This document shows, piece after piece, positions 15,823 through 23,991 of a stretch of 64,000 nt of DNA. The position numbers and the translations under genes were made by a program. The stretch comes from a virus. The DNA lies in IMG/VR virus record IMGVR_UViG_3300048924_000191, positions 64,001-128,000 of that record. One strand, 5' to 3'. The notes below the pieces were generated by a model. That model saw only the letters and a program-made list of their open reading frames with translations, was not told the origin of the DNA and ran no database searches. The stretch's first letter is position 1. The number at the start of each line of letters is the position of its first letter.

Positions 15823-16921
15823 GTCTGCCTCCAACTGCGCCATACCACCCATTGACACCATGCAAACTGGTCCATACATCCGCAACCGGCTCGTCATGCC
15901 ACTCATGCATTTTCATCACGATGAACTGCAGATGTAAAGCCCGTGCAATATCGGCAGGTACGCCGGAGATACCGAACTGATTGCAGTATTCGAAGATCCC
16001 CCAGCGTCCACCGATCGTGAAGAAGAGATCGATGGAAGACATTGGCCCGATCACCTCAGAGCAGAGTCGCTCGAAGTATTCACGATCAACCTCCGGGTGG
16101 TCGACGAACCATTTATCCGCATCGTCACAGATGTTCGAATGTTCGATCCGCACACCACCTCCGGTGGCTTGAGTGTACTTACTGCCGGTTGGCTCATCGT
16201 CGGTCTTTCTGACTTGACGTTCCTGGAAGTAGACTGGTTTACCTTCAAAGTCGGTCAGTACGCGAAACTCTTTCTCGACGAACTGCACACGACTCTGCAC
16301 CAAGTACCCTTGTTGGTGTAGTGCGACAAGACCCTCGTATTTCTCTCGGTCCCCGCTCGAGTGGTATTCTACATGTTCACCGAAGTCCTCGAGGAACTTG
16401 TTGAACGCGTCATCTTCCAACTTCTTGTTAGCCGCCTGTTCGACAATCCAGTCAAGGCGCTTGAGGAAGAAGTCGAGGTTGATGTAATGGCTATCCAACA
16501 CGAAGTGACCAATACCCCGTGCGCCATCAAGTGGTTTAATAACCAACCAACCGGTGGCATCGGGATAGTTGCGTTTACCCCAACCAACTGCCCAGGCAGG
16601 TACGTTCTCGAAATTGGTTTTACTGCCGTAGTTCTTATTGAACCGACGGAGCAACACACCCTGAACGTCTTTCGGGTATCGCTTCAAACCGATGTACTGA
16701 CCGGGTTCCAGTAGATCACTCCACGGCGTCTTACTGTACCCACCGTCGATCAACAGATCGAAGTTAGGGACGCTCCCATGGAAGGTGTGGGACAGTCTTG
16801 GATCGTTGTGGATGAGGACCCGAACACGAGAATCGTCAGACAGCGGGAATTCCAGAGCGGTACCCAGCGTGGCGAAGTTATCCATCTTCGGATCGATGGC
16901 AATGACGACGGTTTTCGACAT
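15809..16921 (-). CDS. ATP-grasp fold protein
   Basis: 370 residues. The segment Val-Ile-Lys-Pro-Leu-Asp-Gly-Ala-Arg-Gly-Ile-Gly is the nucleotide-binding lysine and glycine loop of ATP-grasp ligases. Further on, Gly-Tyr-Leu-Val-Gln-Ser-Arg with a hydrophobic strand, and a C-terminal segment Trp-Gly-Ile-Phe-Glu-Tyr-Cys-Asn-Gln-Phe-Gly, fit the adenine-binding and Mg-binding Glu/Asn positions. ATP-grasp enzymes join a carboxylate to an amine or thiol through an acyl phosphate; peptide or protein modification is the usual theme in phages. The substrate is unknown. A second ATP-grasp protein is at 47844-48599. Confidence 0.75.
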   Translation of the reverse strand: MSKTVVIAIDPKMDNFATLGTALEFPLSDDSRVRVLIHNDPRLSHTFHGSVPNFDLLIDGGYSKTPWSDLLEPGQYIGLKRYPKDVQGVLLRRFNKNYGSKTNFENVPAWAVGWGKRNYPDATGWLVIKPLDGARGIGHFVLDSHYINLDFFLKRLDWIVEQAANKKLEDDAFNKFLEDFGEHVEYHSSGDREKYEGLVALHQQGYLVQSRVQFVEKEFRVLTDFEGKPVYFQERQVRKTDDEPTGSKYTQATGGGVRIEHSNICDDADKWFVDHPEVDREYFERLCSEVIGPMSSIDLFFTIGGRWGIFEYCNQFGISGVPADIARALHLQFIVMKMHEWHDEPVADVWTSLHGVNGWYGAVGGRHESR

Positions 16922-16946
16922 AAAAAGAATCCTTGCAAAAGAAAGA

Positions 16947-16974
16947 GAGCAATGCAGTCATACCTGCATTGCTC
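16947..16974 (-). terminator. Hairpin terminator
   Basis: Perfect 11-bp stem (GAGCAATGCAG and its complement) with a 6-base loop, between the QueC-like gene and the ATP-grasp gene, followed by CTTTC on the minus strand. Confidence 0.7.
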
Positions 16975-16985
16975 AGGGTAAAGTC

Positions 16986-17768
16986 TTACAGCTCCGTGAT
17001 GTCTTCCTCTTTCACGCGGTAAGCTTCAGCGGGTGGTTGTTCTTTCGCGAGTTGAACGCCGAAAGCGGCCCTACGTTCGTCATGAACGGTAGGAGGGAGA
17101 TACCGCGGACTGGACTGCAGCTCCAGCCGCATCTTTTCAACCTTGCGATTCACGCACGCTGGACAATTACCACATTCCAGATAGACCTTTCGTTCGTCCA
17201 ATGTCTTCTCTACCGGAAGCTCACATACCCAGCAAAGTTTGTAGAGCTCGCGATCGAGTGCCTCCAGGACATGAGCTTTGGTACGATAGGCCTCCGCCAA
17301 AGGGAACTCCAAAGGTACGAGCTCTCCGAGTTTGAAGACCGGCCACAGAAGTTCCCACGCCTGTTTCAAACGCCATAACGCTGGTGTGATCTGGTCACCG
17401 GATATATAGCCAATCTGCACCGACGAATGTCGACTTGGATCAGCAGCAGACATCGCACCAAAGAACCAGGCATACGCTTGAGTGAAGCCAGCACCCGGGA
17501 AAAGTGCGTGGTTGTGATATTCGTATTCTGTGATGGCCTCCCTCATGACGCAGGAGTACTGCAAGTCCTGCCGGCGTTCCGCCAACATACCGTCGAGCTT
17601 ACTGACGATGTCGGCGATAGCCATTTTCTCGGCACGAATCTTGTCCGTACCCTGACCACCACGAATATAGAGGCGATCAAAACCATAACCAGTCTCTACA
17701 GCTTTCTGGGCCAGGTAGGTGGAATCAACACCGCCGGAAAGGAGAATCAATGGGCGTTTCTGACTCAT
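16986..17768 (-). CDS. QueC-like PP-loop enzyme (7-cyano-7-deazaguanine synthase family)
   Basis: 260 residues. PP-loop ATP pyrophosphatase motif Ser-Gly-Gly-Val-Asp-Ser-Thr (11-17) and a C-terminal cysteine cluster (C179, C182, C199, C202, C205, the latter in Cys-Gly-Asn-Cys-Pro-Ala-Cys-Val-Asn-Arg), the zinc site of QueC. QueC makes preQ0 from carboxy-deazaguanine using ATP and ammonia. Several phages use preQ0-derived bases to modify DNA. No folE, queD, queE or tgt-like gene is visible in the window, so the pathway would need other loci or host enzymes; a different PP-loop substrate is possible. Confidence 0.75.
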   Translation of the reverse strand: MSQKRPLILLSGGVDSTYLAQKAVETGYGFDRLYIRGGQGTDKIRAEKMAIADIVSKLDGMLAERRQDLQYSCVMREAITEYEYHNHALFPGAGFTQAYAWFFGAMSAADPSRHSSVQIGYISGDQITPALWRLKQAWELLWPVFKLGELVPLEFPLAEAYRTKAHVLEALDRELYKLCWVCELPVEKTLDERKVYLECGNCPACVNRKVEKMRLELQSSPRYLPPTVHDERRAAFGVQLAKEQPPAEAYRVKEEDITEL

Positions 17769-18184
17769 TGACCCACCTCCTTCGAGTTACCAACGAGTTC
17801 CAGTTCTGCTTCGCTATAGACGAAGCTCGTCACGTCACCTTCTGGGTGGCGGTAGAGGGTGTGGAACCAGTCGTTGAGTTTGGCGATCGAGACAAAGGCC
17901 GCGGTCATGCGCAAAGTGCCGTACGATTTTATTTGAGGGCGTTTAAGCAAAGCTTGAGACAAACCCACAGCCGTGCAGTTGAGTACGTCAGGGAGATGCT
18001 TACGCTTCTCAGCGCGGCTCTGCCAGCACTCCAGACGCACCGCCGATTCGATTGGGACGATACTCCCCAGAGTGTCGACAGGCAGGTAGAGACACACTCC
18101 AACCTCGTGAAGGATTTCCCCGGTCTTTGCGCGAGGGTTGACCACGACTTCAGGTTTGTTGAAGGTAGCGGTTTCGGTGATCAT
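17765..18184 (-). CDS. Hypothetical protein
   Basis: 139 residues, soluble, no motif recognised. Overlaps the QueC-like gene by 4 bases, so the two are probably translationally coupled and may act together. Starts Met-Ile-Thr-Glu-Thr behind AAGGAG. Confidence 0.85.
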   Translation of the reverse strand: MITETATFNKPEVVVNPRAKTGEILHEVGVCLYLPVDTLGSIVPIESAVRLECWQSRAEKRKHLPDVLNCTAVGLSQALLKRPQIKSYGTLRMTAAFVSIAKLNDWFHTLYRHPEGDVTSFVYSEAELELVGNSKEVGQ

Positions 18185-18232
18185 GCTGAACTCCTTGTTT
18201 GTCAGCTGATGTTGAAGATAGGCAGTGTTGAC

Positions 18233-18601
18233 TTAAGACGTCTGGTGTACGGACTCAGAAGGGCTTCCAGGATCAGGTTGTTTGTTTCTCTGTCCGCTAC
18301 GAACGCCCCCGTAAATTCTTCCATGGAGTTTCATTGAGAGGACAACACCCAATGACCCACCAAACCCGGTGCTGAGTAATGCCCACCATCCGCCTGCTAC
18401 GATGAGCGTGACGTTGGTGACCTCAAGTGCGGTGACAGTCCAGGACATGAAGTAGGCGGACTTCGTGTGTCCGGCTACGATGTTCTTGGTCTGGAACGTT
18501 TTGGCAAATGCCAGAAGGAACGTCGCCAGGGCGCTGCCGGTGTAGGTCACCATCGGAGGCAACCAGAGTAATTGCTGATAGATCTCAAAGAGCTGGTCCA
18601 T
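18233..18601 (-). CDS. Multi-TM membrane protein
   Basis: 122 residues. Three hydrophobic segments (about 15-33, 48-68, 70-90) followed by a basic and then Ser/Pro-rich hydrophilic tail. The arrangement resembles small integral membrane proteins of unknown role. Stop and start codons overlap the gene at 18601-19137 by one base. Confidence 0.8.
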   Translation of the reverse strand: MDQLFEIYQQLLWLPPMVTYTGSALATFLLAFAKTFQTKNIVAGHTKSAYFMSWTVTALEVTNVTLIVAGGWWALLSTGFGGSLGVVLSMKLHGRIYGGVRSGQRNKQPDPGSPSESVHQTS

Positions 18602-19137
18602 CAGTTTTCCTTACCAAAACGTTCTTGTAGTTCGTTCCGGTACTCGTCCGTAGGAGCAAACGCATGGAGATGCTCGATGCCATAAGCTTTAGCTACGACA
18701 ACGACAAACCAATTCGGCTTGGTGTAGAAGACCTCCATGGTTCGTTCGCCGACTACGTGTGGTCGATATTCGTATAGATCGAAGAATACTTCCTGAGCTT
18801 CTTCGGTCATCCCGCGGTCACCCATATTGCAGAGTTCGGCGTATACGTTATCCCACTGTGTTTGCTCCTCGATGAGGAGGACTTCCTGTTCATGTGTCGC
18901 GATATGATCGGCCGAGGTATCGAGAGGGCGGAACATCCGGACGTAGTTCTCAGCGTTCACGACCTCCATGATTAGATCTAGAGCTTCTGGTCGCCCCAAT
19001 TTCTCGGCGATCTCTTTAACAAAAGTCCGCTTAAGCTCTAACATTTCTGCAGTCGGGACGTACAGACTCATGACGTGCTTTTGGATGTTAGAAAGAGCCG
19101 CCGAAGCGGCCTGTACTTCGGCACGAATGACCTTCAT
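18601..19137 (-). CDS. Hypothetical protein
   Basis: 178 residues; helical N-terminal half, then an alpha/beta segment with a hydrophobic strand (Phe-Val-Val-Val-Val-Ala) near the C-terminus. No motif recognised. Coupled to the membrane protein gene. Confidence 0.85.
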   Translation of the reverse strand: MKVIRAEVQAASAALSNIQKHVMSLYVPTAEMLELKRTFVKEIAEKLGRPEALDLIMEVVNAENYVRMFRPLDTSADHIATHEQEVLLIEEQTQWDNVYAELCNMGDRGMTEEAQEVFFDLYEYRPHVVGERTMEVFYTKPNWFVVVVAKAYGIEHLHAFAPTDEYRNELQERFGKEN

Positions 19138-19139
19138 GT

Positions 19140-19934
19140 TTAGGCACCCCTAGGGTAGATGCGCAACACTTCGACGAGGCGTTGGAGATTACGCTCTTTG
19201 AGATTGGTGAGTTGAGTCTCGTGACTGTTCTCGATCACCGTTGGGTGTACATCAAGAACCAGCTCTAATCGGGGAGCGTTGGAGATGAACGTTTCAACCA
19301 CGACCTTAACCAACTTCTTGCGAAGCGTAGCCCCCAACCAATCCTGGAGCTTGCCGAGCGTCTGGATCGTAAGGCCGGCCGGCATGCACAGGAATGCCAC
19401 GTCATGCAGCTCAGCTTCTTCGTATTCGCTGTTGTCGCCGATGAAGAATTGCTCTTCGCCTTCTTCGTATACGAGGCGAATGCGGAAGAAGTTGTCCGTA
19501 GTGAGCCCTTCCCAATTGCGTGCGACCTCACCCCAATTACCTTCGGTGGAACGACCAGACACTTCCTTTTCGTCGACGTACTCGTACTTCTCCAGTCGAG
19601 GAAGCGTGGAGAGGTTATAAAAATCGAGGTCTTGCGAACCACGGTACGGACTACCCTGCACTGCGGTTATCCGGCAAAAGCTCGAACCGTTTATATCGAC
19701 GCCAGCCATCGTGACGGATGTTGGATCAACAGAATGTTCGGTTCGGTTCTCAAGCTTCATCGCCCCCAACACATGTTCGATCGACAGCGCGGTCTTCGAG
19801 ATCGTAACCCCTTCCGGGATGTCGAACCGATTGATGACGTAATCGATGAGGCTTTTGGTGTATTCGAACGTCAGGCCGTTTTGCACCATCAGGCGACGGT
19901 GCACTTCTTCGTAAAGCGGGTCTTTGAGAGACAT
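19140..19934 (-). CDS. Hypothetical protein
   Basis: 264 residues from Met-Ser-Leu-Lys-Asp, preceded by TAAGGAGG at 9 bases. Mixed alpha/beta with many acidic residues in the centre; no family recognised. The 5' end abuts the small gene at 19949. Confidence 0.85.
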   Translation of the reverse strand: MSLKDPLYEEVHRRLMVQNGLTFEYTKSLIDYVINRFDIPEGVTISKTALSIEHVLGAMKLENRTEHSVDPTSVTMAGVDINGSSFCRITAVQGSPYRGSQDLDFYNLSTLPRLEKYEYVDEKEVSGRSTEGNWGEVARNWEGLTTDNFFRIRLVYEEGEEQFFIGDNSEYEEAELHDVAFLCMPAGLTIQTLGKLQDWLGATLRKKLVKVVVETFISNAPRLELVLDVHPTVIENSHETQLTNLKERNLQRLVEVLRIYPRGA

Positions 19935-19948
19935 GTTTATCATCCTCC

Positions 19949-20185
19949 TTAAAGTTCTGAGCAACGCAAATAGAAGTACGCGTTCGGCGTCCAGGTATTT
20001 TTGCCACGGATGTAGTTCGTTCCTTTGGATAGAACTTCGACATTGGCGGCCGGCGCCATATCCGTCACGTATTCCATCATGCCTTTACGGCATTGTTCTA
20101 CGGAGGAGTACTCGATGTGATCAATCGTCGAGCCTCCTTGCTGACTTACCGTGACAATCAATACAGCTTTCGCTAAGAGACCCAT
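19949..20185 (-). CDS. Small possibly exported protein
   Basis: 78 residues, AAGGAG ribosome site. A short N-terminal hydrophobic stretch (about 4-14) without a clear cleavage site, then two Cys (in Glu-Gln-Cys-Arg and near the C-terminus, Leu-Arg-Cys) that could form a disulphide if exported. No family recognised. Confidence 0.75.
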   Translation of the reverse strand: MGLLAKAVLIVTVSQQGGSTIDHIEYSSVEQCRKGMMEYVTDMAPAANVEVLSKGTNYIRGKNTWTPNAYFYLRCSEL

Positions 20186-20195
20186 GTGCTACTCC

Positions 20196-20804
20196 TTAAC
20201 GATACTGGTAGGTGGTATCGAGGGTGAGACGGACCAGTTGACGATTGGTGTCTTGGCTGACGACGTGGCCTTCGTGGATGAAGGTAGAGTTGCCGAGGTA
20301 CGTGATGTTCTCCTCGAGCCAGAAGTTTTCCATCTTGCTGAATTGATCACGCAGGTGTTCGCAATCACCGCCACGCCCTGCTGCGCCGTCTACCGTACCG
20401 ACGAATGCTTCGCACGCCATGAAGGTGCTGGCCATGACCACACCGCCCAGATCCGAGTGGTATTGCAGGCGCTGTTGTTCTTCAGTCAGAAGGCGGCCCG
20501 GAGTACCGTTCAGCCAGCCGCCTGAGCTACCCCAACCAAACAGGTAGTTACCGTCGATGTGTACGCCGCCACGGCGCAGTTTGTTGCTCTTCTTCAGGAA
20601 CTGTTCGTCGATGGTGACGTAGAACCCGGTGTGCGCTGGGATACCTGCGTCCTGGAGCATCTTGTCGATCACGGAGTGGTATTGTTCAGGTACGCCTTGC
20701 AGCGGATGACCCACCAGATTGCGAGCCATGTAAACCTGCGCACCGGTGAATTCTGGGAAAGTAACTTGACCTACAGCGCGTGCTTTGGAATGAAGTTGCG
20801 ACAT
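20196..20804 (-). CDS. Possible Fe(II)/2-oxoglutarate-type oxygenase
   Basis: 202 residues from Met-Ser-Gln-Leu-His; GGAG ribosome site. His82-Ile-Asp84 in Gly-Gly-Val-His-Ile-Asp-Gly-Asn-Tyr is followed much later by His177/His180 in Phe-Ile-His-Glu-Gly-His and Arg188/Arg192, the order H-x-D ... H ... R of 2OG dioxygenases with a double-stranded beta-helix core. Spacing fits PhyH-like members best. If correct, it hydroxylates a small molecule, protein or base. The assignment rests on these few residues only. Confidence 0.55.
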   Translation of the reverse strand: MSQLHSKARAVGQVTFPEFTGAQVYMARNLVGHPLQGVPEQYHSVIDKMLQDAGIPAHTGFYVTIDEQFLKKSNKLRRGGVHIDGNYLFGWGSSGGWLNGTPGRLLTEEQQRLQYHSDLGGVVMASTFMACEAFVGTVDGAAGRGGDCEHLRDQFSKMENFWLEENITYLGNSTFIHEGHVVSQDTNRQLVRLTLDTTYQYR

Positions 20805-20844
20805 GTTTTGTATCTCCATTTAGAAAAGTTGCGGCATAAAGAAA

Positions 20845-21492
20845 AGAAATACCGCCCCTGTCCTTCGCTTGGTCGAGAACTCAGGCGCACGCCCTGGCTG
20901 TTCAACTCAATTTATGAATTGAACAGTGGCGAACGGCTGGAACTCCGGCCGGAAGGCATTTACTTCGGGGCGGTGGGTGCTTCTATACTCGACGGTCTGT
21001 AGGTGCTTAGTCAGCATGTTGCTTAAGCCCGCTACCCAGGCAGATTGTCGTCGTGGTATTGCGACATCACACAGATGTCTGGTTTTGGCCGGTCATCCCG
21101 TACCTGAGGTGTGACTATCTACGCTCATCAGTGAACTGTCGTCTGCCAGAAGTTCAAAGGCGTCAGGGAGTCTGGTCCGTGCCTAACCAGGTTCCAATGA
21201 CCTGTGGCTCGGGGGCGAGGGGCGCGAAGCGAGCGCTGTGATTTACGCTGAGTCAAAAGTATCGCGGAGCTGGCGCCCTTGCCTGACAGTACCCGGAGTA
21301 CTGGGACAACGAACAGCGGCTTTCGCAAAACCTTCGGAGAGAGCCGGGCCGTCAACGAATATACGAAGACGGGCCGAGTGTCGTCCCAAAGGATCATCCA
21401 GACCGAGCGGATCTTAACAGCGAAGCTTCGGAGTAACTGAACCAAACGATCCATGGCTCTCCTTAGCGTGCGGCGGTGGTTTTACATATAAT
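20845..21492 (-). ncRNA. Candidate large structured non-coding RNA, about 640 nt
   Basis: The longest gene-poor stretch of the window (20805-21511). On the minus strand it opens with a TATA-like element (complement of CATATAAT, 21485-21492), identical to the one at 2550-2557. Local hairpins include 21287-21303 (CAGTAC stem), 21188-21204 (CAGGT stem) and 20898-20926 (8-bp CTGTTCAA stem). An 8-bp long-range helix (GGGGCGGT at 20967-20974 with ACCGCCCC at 20851-20858) closes the 3' domain, followed by a T-rich tail as in a terminator. The one sizeable ORF (21128-21454) is very poor in acidic residues. No tRNA or known riboswitch recognised. Confidence 0.5.
21128..21454 (-). CDS. Doubtful ORF inside the RNA-like region
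   Basis: 108 residues. A good TAAGGAG lies 5 bases before the ATG, which is why it is listed. The product has about four acidic residues against roughly twenty Arg/Lys and no family resemblance, which argues against a real protein. It may be translated in part, or be chance. Confidence 0.22.
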   Translation of the reverse strand: MDRLVQLLRSFAVKIRSVWMILWDDTRPVFVYSLTARLSPKVLRKPLFVVPVLRVLSGKGASSAILLTQRKSQRSLRAPRPRATGHWNLVRHGPDSLTPLNFWQTTVH

Positions 21493-21511
21493 GGCACATC
21501 GCCGTAAGTAG

Positions 21512-21757
21512 TTACAAGAACGAGGTCTTCTTGACCGTTACGAAGTCTTTGTGGAACTCCACGGTCTTGCCCGGGTAGAGCTTCTTGACCAGTTTCATTG
21601 CCAGCTTGTCCTTGGTAGCCGCTGGGAGAACGCCTACCAGCACGACACGATTGTCGTGTTCTTCCACCACGAAGGATGGATTGCGAATCGGATCGACGTG
21701 CGTCCACGAGAACACGTTGTTGCCGGCATGTTGTTTCTTGTACTGCGTCTTGTCCAT
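21512..21757 (-). CDS. Hypothetical protein
   Basis: 81 residues. Helix/strand mixture with a central Val-Val-Leu-Val-Gly-Val-Leu-Pro segment, then Lys-rich helices. No motif recognised. Four bases from the upstream TM gene and the last gene before the RNA-like region. Confidence 0.75.
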   Translation of the reverse strand: MDKTQYKKQHAGNNVFSWTHVDPIRNPSFVVEEHDNRVVLVGVLPAATKDKLAMKLVKKLYPGKTVEFHKDFVTVKKTSFL

Positions 21758-21761
21758 GGAG

Positions 21762-21959
21762 TTACGTCCTGATGAGTTTGGTTTGTTCTACCCGTGCGGG
21801 CGGTGTGAGTGACTTGTCTTCCGCCCTACAGCTTTTGTAGGCAAGGAACGAGACCAGACAAACGAACAGGCCTACCAGCACCCAGTTAGCTTGTTCGTCT
21901 TTCTTGGCGCAGACACAAGACTTGCCGTGAGTCTTCCAGCAATCGCAGGATGACATCAC
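21762..21959 (-). CDS. Small one-TM cysteine-rich protein
   Basis: 65 residues. A Cys-rich N-terminus (four Cys in the first 17 residues: Cys-Asp-Cys ... Cys-Val-Cys), one TM segment (about 26-42), then a charged tail. The N-terminal cysteines could bind metal. The start overlaps the stop codon of the upstream gene by 4 bases (or by 1 if the second Met is used). Confidence 0.75.
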   Translation of the reverse strand: MMSSCDCWKTHGKSCVCAKKDEQANWVLVGLFVCLVSFLAYKSCRAEDKSLTPPARVEQTKLIRT

Positions 21960-22309
21960 GCCACCTTCTTGCGTTGCTGTTTACGCACAGTCCATACGAT
22001 GGTCGTAGGTCGTGCTGCTGAGATCCAGCGATGAGCCATACGGTTCGTTGCCTGGCACCAAGCAGTCACGAGCTCATACCCCTGACCTGTGGCGTCAGTG
22101 AACGCACAACGACCGACGAAGATGTTCTTACCGTCAGTGTGGAGGTTGAAGACCTGCTCAACGAGGAGCATGTGCGGGATATCCAACACGGGGGTTGGTT
22201 TGGTGATGTAATCGATGTAACCTTCTTTCCCGATCACCCGCGGGAAGGACTTGGGGCTGTGCGTGAACTTAGACAAAGCCCCAAGTAAAGGATCGTCTAA
22301 TACCGACAT
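21956..22309 (-). CDS. Hypothetical protein
   Basis: 117 residues behind a CCTAGGAGG ribosome site. Mixed alpha/beta, with a basic C-terminus (Arg-Lys-Gln-Gln-Arg-Lys-Lys). No motif recognised. Confidence 0.8.
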   Translation of the reverse strand: MSVLDDPLLGALSKFTHSPKSFPRVIGKEGYIDYITKPTPVLDIPHMLLVEQVFNLHTDGKNIFVGRCAFTDATGQGYELVTAWCQATNRMAHRWISAARPTTIVWTVRKQQRKKVA

Positions 22310-22318
22310 CCTGACCTC

Positions 22319-22798
22319 CTAGGTTTTGTTGCTGGCGGCATTCTGCTTGGCGATCAGATGGGTCACCGACATACCGGCAAAGATCCCATTTATCTCGCAT
22401 CTGAGCGCCGTCTCTTCAGCCAGTAGGGAATTGCATTTATCTTTGATCTCAACGATCTTGGCTTGACGAGACATCAGGTTATCGACACATTCGTCGTAAT
22501 ACTCGTCGTCATGGTTGCGCAACCATGTCAACTCACGAATGAAGTGCTCTTCCCGCAGTCTGACGTAACGTTTGTTGAGATACGCCACGGTCGATTTGAA
22601 TATTCGGGACAGGCAGAAACTGACCAGTACCGCATAGAACATCACCAACTCAACTTTCCCGGGTAATGCGTGGAGAAAGAGGAGAGTGGTTGCGATCACA
22701 ACAGCGGTGAAGATGAGGAATAAGATCAGTTCCCGCAACATCTGACGCAACTTCCAGTTGGAGTGTGTGCCAGCATGGGCGAATTCGTATGGAGTCAT
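22319..22798 (-). CDS. Two-TM membrane protein with coiled coil
   Basis: 159 residues from Met-Thr-Pro-Tyr-Glu, with AAGGAAG upstream; an upstream extension of the same frame (to 23041) runs antisense-like through the AAA+ gene and is rejected. TM segments about 25-44 and 48-66, then a long helical, charged cytoplasmic region with two Cys. Function unknown. Confidence 0.8.
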   Translation of the reverse strand: MTPYEFAHAGTHSNWKLRQMLRELILFLIFTAVVIATTLLFLHALPGKVELVMFYAVLVSFCLSRIFKSTVAYLNKRYVRLREEHFIRELTWLRNHDDEYYDECVDNLMSRQAKIVEIKDKCNSLLAEETALRCEINGIFAGMSVTHLIAKQNAASNKT

Positions 22799-22818
22799 CA
22801 ATAACTTCCTTTGTAAGT

Positions 22819-22840
22819 AGGGCGGGGAAATCCCCGCCCT
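22819..22840 (-). terminator. Hairpin terminator
   Basis: Perfect 9-bp stem (AGGGCGGGG / CCCCGCCCT) with loop AAAT directly after the AAA+ gene stop codon region. Confidence 0.65.
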
Positions 22841-22848
22841 GTATGCCG

Positions 22849-23982
22849 TTAACGTCCGCCGAAGCCTGCGCGCTGGCGACCTTTGCGGAATTCGAGGTTC
22901 TCGTGCCAGTTCAGAGCTTCTGCGAGGGTGAACTTGTTGCGACCTTCTGGGAAGACCACCTCGTGTTCGCAGTGCATCATTTCGCGAACCGCGATCGCCT
23001 GCTCCAGATCCAGGTGTTTGAACTCCAGGATGTCGAAGCAACGACCACCACGGGTGAGCGCCTCGTCGACCTTGTGGAGACTTTCCAGGTTGGTCGAGAT
23101 GATGATCTTGGTATCACGAGAAACGATACCGTTTGCCGCGCTGAGCATCGCCTGCATGTTGGAGTTACCCAGATCACGAGCTTCGACCAACTTGTCGGAG
23201 TCTTCGGTAACGAAGATTGCACCAGAACGCAGACCGCGGATGTAGTCAGCCAGAGATGGGTTCAGGAGAACGTCTTCACGGTCAGCCATGTGGGCGTTAT
23301 CGTCAGCGAAGTTTGCGACGTGCAGAAGCTCGGTAATCCAGTTGGACTTGCCGGTGCCTGGCGGACCGATCAGCAGGACGACGTTGGAGTTGGACGCCTT
23401 GAACTCCTGCCAGAAAGCGGCCGGTAATTGACGCGGTTCGAAGTACGGGTACATCTTCTGGATATCGGAGATCGCTTGCCGTGGAGCAATCGGTTCCCAG
23501 CCCGGGATGATACCGCCGTTACCGTTCAGGGTCAGACGGGTCATGACCGGCACTTTATCCGACTTGGCCAGTTCGGCGAATTGACCGGTGACGTAGTCCA
23601 CCAGCTTCTTACCGCCCAGCAGGTCGTAGAACGCTTTGGTGTTCTCGTTCTTGACGTTCACCAGGGCACCGAACACTTCATCGTCAGAAACGATCAGGCG
23701 GCCCATGATGACGCGAACGAAGCGCAGACCTGCGGGCTTGAGGATCTCTTCTTCGAAGATCCGCAAGATGACCGTGTCGTTGTCTTCCGGTTTGATATTC
23801 AGCGGAACGTTGGTCTCCAGCTTCTTCTGCACGCAGTTGATACCACGGCCTGCAAAGAACAGGCGAGATACGTCGTACAGGTTGTCGCCGCGCAGCAGCG
23901 CCAGACGCTCGGAGAAGAAGTGGATCTCTTCCAGCAGTTTCTGGGAGGCTTGTGGTTCACGGAAAATATTCAGATTAGTCAT
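22849..23982 (-). CDS. AAA+ ATPase
   Basis: 377 residues. Walker A Gly-Pro-Pro-Gly-Thr-Gly-Lys-Ser (206-213), Walker B-like Ala-Ile-Phe-Val-Thr-Glu-Asp (255-261), sensor Ile-Ser-Thr-Asn (295-298), and Arg-Gly-Gly-Arg-Cys-Phe-Asp (311-317) as a possible arginine finger. The N-terminal 200 residues form an unrecognised domain. It resembles AAA+ proteins that remodel protein complexes more than DnaC-type loaders. The phage role is unknown. It is the first gene to the left of the RKK microprotein array and may share its transcript. Confidence 0.85.
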   Translation of the reverse strand: MTNLNIFREPQASQKLLEEIHFFSERLALLRGDNLYDVSRLFFAGRGINCVQKKLETNVPLNIKPEDNDTVILRIFEEEILKPAGLRFVRVIMGRLIVSDDEVFGALVNVKNENTKAFYDLLGGKKLVDYVTGQFAELAKSDKVPVMTRLTLNGNGGIIPGWEPIAPRQAISDIQKMYPYFEPRQLPAAFWQEFKASNSNVVLLIGPPGTGKSNWITELLHVANFADDNAHMADREDVLLNPSLADYIRGLRSGAIFVTEDSDKLVEARDLGNSNMQAMLSAANGIVSRDTKIIISTNLESLHKVDEALTRGGRCFDILEFKHLDLEQAIAVREMMHCEHEVVFPEGRNKFTLAEALNWHENLEFRKGRQRAGFGGR

Positions 23983-23991
23983 GCTGCTTCC

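Noticed and set aside
22799-23041. N-terminal extension of the gene at 22319
   Set aside because: The extension is antisense-like, Arg/Pro-rich, and covers the end of the AAA+ gene; Met at 22798 has a good ribosome site.
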